64,000 bases of DNA, from assembly GCF_032884065.1 (NCBI RefSeq), contig NC_088881.1, forward strand, positions 1 through 64,000, given 5' to 3'. Source of the stretch: Artemia franciscana (Eukaryota > Arthropoda > Branchiopoda > Anostraca > Artemiidae). Positions 10,331 through 18,790 of this stretch are shown in pieces. Positions within the stretch are counted from its first letter, which is position 1; each line of letters starts with the position of its first letter. The translations under genes and the position numbers were made by a program. The notes beneath the pieces are model-generated. The model was not told the DNA's origin. It was given only the letters and a program-made list of their open reading frames with translations, and did not search any database.

Positions 10331-12430
10331 GCTTTAATTGGTACTTTGGGCACTTCCAGGTAAGCTAGGACGATGAAATTTGGCAGGCGTATCAAGGACC
10401 GAACCAGATTAGATTATAATTTTTTTTTCCCGATTTGACCATCTGGGGGGGGGGGAGTTGGGGGCCCGTTAATTCGGAAAAATAGAAAAATTGAGGTATT
10501 TTTAACTTACGAACGGTTGATCAGATCTTAATGAAATTTGATGTTTGGAAGAATATCGTACCTCAGAGCTGTTATTTTAAATCCCGACCGGATCGGGTGA
10601 CATTTGGGAGGGGGAAACCTAAAACCTTGGAAAACACTTAGAGTGGAGGGATCGAGATTAAACTTAGTGGGAAAAATAAGCACAAGTCCTAGATACATGA
10701 TTGACATAAACGGAACAGATCTGCTCTCTTTGGGGTAGTCGGGGGGGGGGGGGTGGTTAATTCTGAAAAATTAGAAAAAATGAGGGATTTTTACTTACGA
10801 ACGGGTGATCGGATCTCAATGAAATTTGATATTTAGAAGGATATCGTGTCTCAGAGCTCTTATTTTAAATCCCGAACAGATCCGGTGACATGGGGGGGAG
10901 GGAACCTAAGACTTGGAAAACACTTAGAGTGGAGGGATCGGGATGAAACTTGGTGGGAAAAATAAGCACAAGTCCTAGATACATGATTGACATAACCGGA
11001 ATGGATCCGCTCTCTTTTGGGTAGTTGGGGGGGGGTTAATTCTGAAAAATTAGAAAAATAAGGTATTTTAACTTACGCACGGTTGATCAGATGTCAATGA
11101 AATTTGATATTTAGAAAGATATAATGTCTCAAAGATCTTATTTTAAGTTCCGATCGGATCTGGTGGCATTGGGAGGAGTTTGGGTGGGGGAACCTAAAAT
11201 CATGGAAAACGCTTAGATTGGAGTGATCGGGATCAAACTTGGTTGGAAAAATAAGCAGAAGTCTTAGATACGTGATTTGCATAATTGGACCGGATCCGTT
11301 CTATTGGGGGGGGGGGGTTAATTCTGAAAAATTAGAAAAAATGAAGTATTTTTAACTTACGAAGGAGTGATCGGATCTTCATGAAACTTCATATTTAGAA
11401 GGACCTCGTGACTCAGATCTCTTATTTTAAATCTCAACCGGATCCAGCGTACTTGGGGGGGGGGGCAGTTGAAGGGAACCGGAAATCTTAGAAAATACTT
11501 AAAGCGATGAGATCAGGATGAAACTGGATGGGAAGAATAAGAACCTGTCTAAGGTACGTGACTGACATAACCGGATCGGATCTGCTCTCTTTGGTGGAGT
11601 TGGGGGGGGGAGGTAATTTTGAAAATTGAGGTATTTGTAACTTACGAAAGGGTGACCAGATCTTAATGAGTTTTGATATTTAGAAGGATCTTTTGCTTAA
11701 AGCTCTAATTGTAAATTCCGACCAGATCCTGTGGCATTGGGGGGAGTTGGAGGGGGAAAGCGGAATTCTTGGAAAACTAGAAAATTGGGGTATTTTTATT
11801 TTACGAATAGGTGATCGAATTTTAATGAAATTTGATATTTAGAAGGAATTCATGTCTCAGAGCTCTTATTTCAAATCTCGACCAGATCTTTTGACATTGG
11901 GGGGAGTTGGAGGGGGAAATATTGGAAAACGCTTGGAGTGGAGGAATCGGGATGAAGCTTGGTGGATAGAATAAGCAAATGTCCTTGATACGTGATTGAT
12001 GGAACCGTAATGGATTCGCTCTCTTTGGGGGAGTTGGGGGGGAGGGGTTCAGTGATTTGGCGAGTTTGGTGCATCTGGACGTACTAAGACGATGAAAATT
12101 GCTAGGCATGTCAGGGAGCTACACCAAATGACTTGATAAAGTCGTTTTCCCAGATTCGACCATCTGGGGGCTAAAGGGAGAGGAAAAATTAGAAAAAATT
12201 AGGTATTTATAACATACGAGTGGGTGATCGGATCTTAATGAATTTTGATATTTAGAAGGACATCGTGTCTCAGAGCTCTTATTTTAAATCCTGACCGGCA
12301 TTAAGCCTCTTATTTTCCTTTTAAATCAATCTATTGATTCATAGAATTTTGCTAGAGCTCATACCATATGATCTCTTGGCTCTTAGCTCTTCTTGCCTCG
12401 TCACAAGTGCCATATGAGCTCTTAGCTCTG
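10330..12430 (+). repeat. Dispersed element with ~285-bp internal tandem repeats, long copy
   Basis: Enters at CTTTGGGCACTTCCAG (10344) and leaves at GTGCCATATGAGCTCTTAGC (12409-12428); the same two ends bound a shorter sibling at 39560-40650. Inside, ACTTACGAACGG-GTGATCGGATCT-type boxes recur at about 10504, 10793, 11070, 11355, 11639, 11802 and 12211, giving ~285-bp units that each carry a GTTGGGGGG tract. One unit is shortened. No coding frame is consistent between units. Confidence 0.8.
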
Positions 12431-12655
12431 GTTGTACTTATGTTCTCATTGTTATTCATTTTGATCATTGTACTCATTTTCATTTGACAAGCCAGTTGGG
12501 CTCATTGCTGTAGGGTATGTTTGTATATTGTACTTGTGTTTTTTTTTTCATATACAATGTAGGCTAGCTGACAGAAAGCAGCAAGTTCGGCGGTTTTTTA
12601 TGTTGTGAGAGTTTGCTTGTTAATAAAGAACTATTCTATTCTACGTAAAATTCTC
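12430..12655 (+). mobile_element. 3' tail of a non-LTR retroposon
   Basis: Non-coding sequence ending with TTGTTAATAAAGAACTATTC and TATTCTAC (about 12620-12645). This resembles the A/T-rich 3' termini of LINEs ending in short TTCTA-type repeats. A similar tail in the opposite orientation (TATAGAATAGAATTTATTTG) occurs at 42495. The 5' part is not recognisable. Confidence 0.4.
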
Positions 12656-13812
12656 AGTAGAGCTTGGTTATACGTAAACTTGCTCCGTGAGATTACCCTG
12701 AGCAATTACTTAGGCAGAAATCCAGCAATATTTATCAAATATGTATTAACTCCACTGAAAAGCTAGATGTAAATGTAGCGATAGCTCTATGCTATGATTT
12801 GCTTTAAGATGCTTCTGTGGTAAGTTTAGCCTCGTATTTGTCTTTAGTGTTGTGCCACTTACTCGGTTTAAAAGTGAGCTTCAAGAGGAGTGGTGGCTTT
12901 TTACTTTTTTTTCGCTTTACGACGCTCATTAAGTCTAGTACGATCTTTCTAAGTTGTGACTTTAAAAACCCTTTAATGGAAATCAATTAGAAATAAGAAA
13001 CATATAATTACTCCACTTAGAGTGAGCATTAAGGGGAGCAATTTATTTTTACTTTGTTTTGATTTGAGTTTTGTTTTATTTTGCTTTTATATAAGTTTTG
13101 TTTAAGCTTTGTTTTGCTTTGTTAAGTTTTGTTTAAGTGCTGTTAAGTTTTATTTTAAGTTTTGTTTTGCTTTATTTTTGCTTTGTTTCGTAATTTTACT
13201 CTGTTTGCTGTGTTTTGCTTCGTTTTACTTTGTTTTGTTTTGTTCTCCCATAGAAAATTTACCCTTATATTTGTAACTAGTGGCTTCAGAAGCCCCGTTT
13301 TGGAAATTAAATTCGGTTTACGAAATATGCACCTACTCGTCTTAAGAGTGAGCCTTGAGATGAGCGATAGATACATACCTTGTTTTGGTTTACGGCGCTC
13401 ATTAAGTCTAGTCTCATCTTTGTAATTAGTGACTTCAAAAACCCTTTGACGGGAATCAAACATAATTAAGAAATATTTAATTACTTCATTTAAGAGGAGC
13501 AATTTCTTTATGCTTTATTTTGCTTTGCGATGCTTGTAATCCAAGATAGCCTCATATTTTCTTAATTATTGACTTGAGAAACCCCGCATACCAACTTTGG
13601 TGGAAACCAAACACAATTTATGACACATGTGATAACTCTACTTAAGAGTGAGGTATAGCTATTGACGATACCCGTAATCACAGTATGGCCTCTTATTTGT
13701 AATTAGTTACTTAAAAACTTGTACACCAACTTTGGTGGAAATTAAACACAATTTATGAAATACGTAGGCCTACTAACTTCACTTAAGAGTGAGCCCCAAG
13801 TGGAGCGATTGT
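12655..13812. repeat. Degenerate ~150-bp tandem repeats around a TTTTG-rich low-complexity tract
   Basis: CTTAAGAGTGAGC-like boxes recur near 13013, 13332, 13485, 13640 and 13784, with GCGCTCATTAAGTCTAGT and CCAACTTTGGTGGAAA also repeated. A pyrimidine/G-rich stretch of imperfect TTTTG and TTTGC pentamers fills 13040-13250 and produces open frames on both strands that are compositional artefacts. No gene is seen. Confidence 0.7.
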
Positions 13813-13813
13813 T

Positions 13814-14098
13814 ATGTGGGTATTTTCAATTGTTCTCAATCTGTGGGTTGTTCTCAGTTCTCTCTTTTTCAGGGACTTTCTGCAGGTGAGTAAGCAAAAC
13901 ATGATGAACTCTTCAGGACCTGCCAATAACAACACGTTTCTTGGAAAAATCGGAAACAAATTCTCGTTTTCAGATTTGGCAAAAATTGAAGTAGATTTCG
14001 CAGAGGGTTTTGCGACAGATGAAAATATTAGTATCCATGATCAATCAGAGGTTCGTTGTGACCTTGATGTTTTACACCAGTGGATCTTAAAGGCGTGA
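13814..14098 (+). CDS. Candidate coding exon, unidentified
   Basis: A 94-codon open frame whose C-terminal two thirds (from ~MMNSSGPANNN) is hydrophilic, acidic and of normal protein composition, unlike the AT-rich neighbours. A pyrimidine tract ending CTCTTTTTCAG lies at 13863-13873, so an exon might begin at 13874 rather than at the first Met. A downstream TGCAG|GTGAGTAAG looks like a donor. The end, DLDVLHQWILKA then stop, vaguely recalls the N-terminal helix of CRAL-TRIO lipid-transfer proteins, but this is weak. The stop lies within a short local repeat (TTAAAGGCGTG at 14087, 14114 and 14145). It may be a real exon with an uncertain right boundary, or a chance frame. Confidence 0.3.
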   Translation: MWVFSIVLNLWVVLSSLFFRDFLQVSKQNMMNSSGPANNNTFLGKIGNKFSFSDLAKIEVDFAEGFATDENISIHDQSEVRCDLDVLHQWILKA

Positions 14099-14159
14099 GG
14101 CATCTTAAATGTTAAAGGCGTGCAAAACAAGTTGATCCTAAATGTTAAAGGCGTGAGGC

Positions 14160-15146
14160 CTTTATAAAGCTTTAATTTTGAAAGTGTTGTGACAATGTAA
14201 GTAAGCTGGTGAATTGATTTTTGTAGGTCATTTTGGAAATATATTATTTTTTTCTAAAATACTGAGTCAATGTTAATTCTTGGCAACATTGCCGTTTGCT
14301 TAGAATATGAGTAAGTTGGTAAACGGATCTGTTTAGGTTCTTTTATATATTTTTTTTAAATACAGGGTTAACGTTATGTTTTTGCAACATGGGAACATTG
14401 CTGTATGCAAAAACGTATGTTGGTATTTAGGATTTCTGTCGGCTCTTTTAAAAGTATATACTTTGTCAAAAATACGGGATCAACATGTTTTGCAACATGG
14501 TAATATTTCCGTTTGTTGAAAATATAAAAGCTGGTAAAAGGATTTTTGGCGTTTCTTTGGAAATGTATCTTTTTTCGAATATGTTTTGGAACGTGTCAAA
14601 ATTGCCATATTCTGAAAATGTTAGCTGGTAAATAGATTTTTTTGTAAAATGTATATCTTTTTCTTTAATTTGATTTAACATTATGGTGTTGCAACATGAC
14701 AACATTGTCACGTGCTGAAAGTGTGAGTGTGGTGTTAAATCGATTTGTGTCTGTTCTTTTGGAAGTATGTCTTTTCTCTAAAATAAGGAGTCAACCTTAT
14801 GTTTTTGAAACATGAAAATATTGCCATTTGAATTAACTTGTTTGTTTCTTTGGAAATCATGTTCTTTCTAAAATACTGAATTAACATTGTTGTTTCTTTG
14901 TATTGTATCAGATTAACGACGCTTCTTGACTACTATGGTCCCTGCGTCGGTCCTGCAGTGCATTCCTGCAGCGTGACTCGATCTCTGGGTCCCGTATTAC
15001 CAAGCTAAGGTCAAACCCACTGCGCCACCACAGGACTGTTGTTTCTTTTGGAAAACATACATCTCAGCTTAAATCTGAGTCAACATTGTATTGTTGCAAC
15101 ATGGCGAAATTGCCATATGCTGATAGTGTGAGTAAGGGGGTAAAGG
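14160..15146. repeat. Degenerate ~110-bp tandem repeat array, interrupted by a SINE
   Basis: GCAACATGG-CAACATTGCC-type boxes recur at about 14284, 14385, 14492, 14590, 14691, 14809 and 15100, each followed by GAAAATGTGAGTAAGCTGGT-like and TTTTGGAAATGTAT-like segments. Divergence between units is high, so the array is old. It is unrelated in sequence to the satellite at 1-5770. The SINE at 14900-15036 sits inside the seventh unit. Confidence 0.7.
14900..15036 (-). mobile_element. tRNA-derived SINE, minus orientation, with target-site duplication
   Basis: On the minus strand it begins GTCCTGTGGTGGCGCAGTGG (A-box TGGCGCAGTGG) and ends with the tail ...AATCTGATACAATACAA. It is flanked by a 12-bp direct repeat TGTTGTTTCTTT at 14888-14899 and 15037-15048. 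It is a sibling of the plus-strand copy at 16538-16700 but shorter in the middle. Pol III-type internal promoter boxes are visible; no coding capacity. Confidence 0.85.
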
Positions 15147-16040
15147 AATAAGAAGGCTCATCTGAAAGGAATTGATGTATTTAAAACTTTATAATTTAAA
15201 AAATAATTTTTAAAGTAGAAGTAAATTTTTGCAAAAAATTGTATTTTCATGTACAAAATTGATGAATGACGTCTTAATCTTAGGTTGTAACCATATATGG
15301 CTTAAAACTAAATGCACTATTATTATATTAGCTATAATTACATCAGTATAGAATCGCTTATGTTATTATGCAAACTGCAAAAATATTTATGGTGTCCGAG
15401 AAATAATGTTGATTTCAACTAGAAAAATACCTGAAAATTTAAAAATTAGTTTTGGTTTTTGTTCGATTTAATCAACTAAAGTTTTATTTTATCTGTCACT
15501 TAAAAGTTATAATTGTCTCCTGGAGCCAAACTTTTTTTTGGCTCAACTTCTAAAGTGCGTATCTCTTGTGCTCTATTTCCATAGAAAATAAATTCTAATT
15601 TTAGTTTTCATTTCAGAATCCCTAAGTTAATTATTTAAACTACAGAACTATATATGGTGTCTGCAATAATTTTAATTTTTTAAATTCAAACTAAAAAAAA
15701 ACCTGAAAATTTAAAATTTGTTTGTTTTATTGTTAAGTTCTAACTACTCGACGCGTGATTTTGTGGGTAGAAACTTAAATGTTGAAAAGATATTAGACAA
15801 AAGGGCTAATATAAATAACTGCTCATGAAAGTAATTTTTTCGAAATAAAGGTTTTTTTTGTTGTTGTGGCGGCAACTAGCGTACTAGCCGGCTTTTACTT
15901 ATACCTCTTGCTTTTGACCTCCATTTTTATTTGGTAATTAAATCCATTGGCTTGAAAAATATGAAAAGTTGCTTGAACTACGACATTCTGCCTCAAGGGC
16001 ATCTTCTTCCTTTTTCTGCAGCTTGCGTGGTACTGGAACA
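15147..16040 (+). repeat. Upstream tandem copy A of the membrane-protein 5' region
   Basis: About 890 bp matching the region that precedes and begins the gene at 18791. It shares CATGTACAAAATTGATGAATG, GGTTGTAACCATATATGG, CTCGACGCGTGATTTTGTGG and the start region ATGAAAGT...GCGGCAACTAGCGTACTAGC. Its ATG at 15825 is followed by a stop after 7 codons (one base missing relative to 18791), so the first exon copy is dead. After GGTAAT the sequence departs from the gene and instead matches copy B. Confidence 0.8.
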
Positions 16041-16935
16041 TCATAGAGAGCTGTTTAATGGCTCATTTTAAAGGAAATTGATGTAAGTAAAATCCTCTTG
16101 TAATGTACAAAAATAATTTTTTAAATAGGATCAATTTTTTACGGAAAACTGTATTTTCATGTACAAGATTGATGAATGCGTCATATCCTTAGGTTGTAAC
16201 CATATATTGCGCAAAGGTAAATACAATAATATAATGTTTGCTATAATTAAATCTGTATAAAATCGCTAATATTATTATGCGAATTGCAAAAATACTTATG
16301 GAAATAAGAAATAACTTCTGAAATTATAGTTTTCAGTTTTGAATCGCTAAGGTTATTAGGTAAACTGCAAAAACATTTATGGTGTCTGAGCAATAATTTT
16401 TGTCTTTTAATTCAAACTAGAAAACACCTGAAGATTTAAAAATCAGTTTAGTTTTTTGTTAGGTTCCAACTAATCGACGCGTAATTTTATGGGTTGAAAT
16501 TTAAATGTTGGAAAGATATTCGAAAAACAGGCCTATGGTCCTGCGGTGGCGCAGTGGGTTTGACCCTAGCTTGGTAATACAGGACCCAGAGATCGAATCG
16601 TCCTGCAACTGAATGCATTTGCGTCCTGCATCGAATCGTCACTGCAAGGCTGACGTAGGGACGTTAGTAGTCAAGAAGCGTCGTTAATCTAATACAATAC
16701 AAACAGGCTTATGTAAATAACTAATAATGAAAGTAATTTAAAAAAAAATGTTTTTTTTACATGTTATGGCGGTAACTAGTGCACGGCTTTTACTTAACAT
16801 CCCTTGGGTTTGAACTCTATTAAAGTTTGGTAAGTGAATCCATTGGCCTGAAAAGTATGAAAAGTTGCTTGAACTACGATATTCTGCTTTACGACGTGGA
16901 ATTTTGGTCGTGGAAGTTCTAAACATACCTCCCTT
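16041..16935 (+). repeat. Upstream tandem copy B of the membrane-protein 5' region
   Basis: Second copy of the same ~890-bp unit, starting GAGCTGTTTAATGGCTCATT. It contains a SINE at 16538-16700. Its ATG (16727) runs into a stop almost at once. It shares with copy A, but not with the gene at 18791, about 75 bp after GGTAAGTG (GAATCCATTGG, GTTGCTTGAACTACGA). The GGTAAGTG at ~16832 could be a former splice donor of exon 1. Confidence 0.8.
16538..16700 (+). mobile_element. tRNA-derived SINE with target-site duplication and empty-site paralogue
   Basis: A 163-bp element beginning GGTCCTGCGGTGGCGCAGTG (A-box TGGCGCAGTGG) with tail AATCTAATACAATAC. It is flanked by 13-bp direct repeats AAACAGGCCTATG (16525-16537) and AAACAGGCTTATG (16701-16713). 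The tandem paralogues at ~15797 and ~18769 have the same place uninterrupted (CAAAAGGGCTAATATAAATA), so it inserted after the tandem triplication. No protein is coded. Confidence 0.92.
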
Positions 16936-17160
16936 ATAGTGTCAAGGAGTGGACGCACCTTCCATAGCTTATCAATTTCTCTACTTTCCGTTGCTATTTC
17001 AGAGGCAATGAAAATTTAAAACTGGAAACACATGTATAGAACCACCATTCTTCTGGGGCTTCCTTACGAGAGAAGTGAGGGAAGCGTTGAAGGCTGACTA
17101 CCTTGTCCCCGTAATTTAAGGGGCAAGCCTGGCGAGTACCACGTCCACCAAATCTGGAGC
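16936..17160. other. Unassigned interval between copy B and Helitron remnant
   Basis: No gene or recognised repeat. It contains CTTCCTTACGAGAGAAGTGAGGG-like sequence and ends in AATCTGGAGC next to a C-rich run. It may be the continuation of the Helitron 3' end read on the minus strand, but no CTRR terminus was found. Confidence 0.3.
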
Positions 17161-17720
17161 TTCGCGCCCCCCCCCCCCCGCGCGCGTAAGTCGTTACGCG
17201 CCATATTAGTTACGCGCCATTGTAGTTGTGTCCCTGTGCCCCATCTGTGAATATAGATAGATATATATTTTTAACTACGTAAAACTTGCGAATATACAAC
17301 ATTCTTTGCTGTCCTATTGTCTGTCCATATAAATAGATTGTCAGGTTTACCAACTCTTGAACATGCAAAATAATAATTGTCCATGGGAAAACAATTCGTA
17401 TTCAGATCTATACCGCATTTTTCTAACGATTGCCCTTGAGCTTTGTTGATGGTGATTACCAATCGAACATTCCCTGTGTTCCCGTCGTCATTTATTTATC
17501 CCCCTGTATCCCCGGCGTCCCCGTTGTAGTTGTGTCCCTGTGTCCTGGTCGTCATTTATATTCCCTGTGTCCCGGTCGTCATTTGTGTCCCGGTATCCCA
17601 GTCTGTAATTTCTCTTTGAGTGTCCCGGTCGTCATTTATATTCCCTCTGTCCCGGTCGTCATTTGTGTCCCGGTGTCCCGGTCTTTAATTTCTCTTCGAG
17701 TATCCCGGTTTGATGGCATC
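17160..17720 (-). mobile_element. Helitron remnant (Pif1-like helicase C-terminus plus minisatellite)
   Basis: On the minus strand, 17462-17271 encodes ~63 residues matching the very C-terminus of Helitron Rep/helicase proteins: INKAQGQSLEKCGIDLN (helicase motif V region), YYFACSRVGKPDNLF (motif VI) and the ending KNVVYSQVLRS. Upstream on the same strand the helicase is replaced by a GGGACACAAATGACGACC-type minisatellite (17480-17720, two ~98-bp units), so the protein is truncated. Downstream, GGCGCGTAAC, TTACGCGCGCGG and a G-run (17175-17219) resemble the GC-rich 3' hairpin zone of Helitrons. It inserted between copies B and C of the membrane-protein 5' region. Non-functional. Confidence 0.8.
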
Positions 17721-17830
17721 ATTTTCTTCTTTTTTTTTTCTTCCGCTGCTTGCGGGGCACTAGAACATCATAGACAGCTGTTTAATGGCTTATTTTAAAG
17801 AAAATTAATATGGTTGATTCTGTATGGCTA

Positions 17831-17968
17831 TGCTGTTTGACCTATTTGATTGTATGGATGAGTAGGGTTAAGGCCTCATTCAAGTGCTGATCTATATTAT
17901 GCTGTTTGACCTATTTGATTGTATGGATGAGTAGGGTTAAGGCCTCATTCAAGTGCTGATCTATATTA
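17831..17968. repeat. Perfect 69-bp tandem duplication
   Basis: The segment beginning TGCTGTTTGACCTATTTGAT is present twice head to tail with no difference visible, so it is recent. It lies just before a 72-nt T homopolymer. Confidence 0.95.
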
Positions 17969-18015
17969 ATCACTCACTAATGTAGGAAAACAGTCTTCCT
18001 TTCTCTTTCTGTCTT

Positions 18016-18017
<2 letters not shown>

Positions 18018-18089
<72 letters not shown>
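18018..18089. repeat. 72-nt poly-T tract
   Basis: Uninterrupted T run, preceded by a CT-rich stretch. It could be the poly-A tail of a minus-strand retroposon, but no element body is recognised to its right. The length is liable to sequencing error. Confidence 0.9.
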
Positions 18090-18092
<3 letters not shown>

Positions 18093-18790
18093 GTGTTTGT
18101 GCTGTTGCATTGGTGATTTCTCCTTTCATTATATTTAAAAATCGCGTAATTTATAAAAAAAAGTAATTTTTGAAATAGAATCAGTTTTTTACAAAAAACT
18201 ATTTTTATATACAAGATTTATGAATGACGTTATAATCATAGGTTGTAATCATATATGGCGTAAAAATAAATGTAGTAGTATAATGTTAGTTATAATTGTA
18301 TCAGTATAGAATGGCTAATGTTAATGTGCAAACTGCAACAGTATTTATGGTGTCCAGGCGATAATGTTGAATTTTAAGTCAAACTAGAAAAACTCCTGAA
18401 ATTTTAAAATTCGTTTTTTTTCGATTTAGTGAACAAAAGTTTTATTTCATCTCTCACTTCAAAGTTATAAATTTTGTCCTGGAACAAACTTTTTGGCTCA
18501 ACTTCTAAAGTGTTTATCTCTTGTGCTATATTTCCGTAGAAAGTAAATTCTTTTTTTTTATCTTGGTTTTCAGTTCTAAATCGCTAAGGTTATTATGTAA
18601 AGAGCAAAAATGCTTATGATGTCTGAGGAGTAATTTTAAATTTTTGACTCAAAGTGGAAAAAGACCTGAAAATTTTAAAATTACTTTTGTTTTTTGTTAG
18701 GTTCTAATACTCGACGCGTGATTTTGTGGGTAGCAACTTAAATGTTGAAAATATATTATTAGACAAAAGCGCTAATATAAATAACTACTC

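Larger units (their letters stand above)
17775..18790 (+). repeat. Tandem copy C: 5' flank of the membrane-protein gene
   Basis: Third copy of the ~890-bp 5' unit, starting GACAGCTGTTTAATGGCTTA and running uninterrupted into the ATG at 18791. It is enlarged by two local events: a 69-bp perfect duplication (17831-17899 and 17900-17968) and a run of 72 T (18018-18089). The sequence common to A, B and C upstream of the ATG would include any promoter; no clear TATA box can be singled out in such AT-rich DNA. Confidence 0.75.

Noticed and set aside
11094-12109. Minus frames ending NIKFH as genes
   Set aside because: They recur with the 285-bp internal units, also at 39763, and lack common full-length reading.
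13155-13502. Overlapping long open frames on both strands
   Set aside because: They arise from the TTTTG/TTTGC low-complexity tract, which is stop-poor on both strands.
17430-17798. 122-codon plus frame rich in VPVV and CPG
   Set aside because: It reads the antisense of the minisatellite within the Helitron remnant.
17966-18214. Minus frame with a long poly-lysine run
   Set aside because: It is the translation of the 72-T homopolymer.
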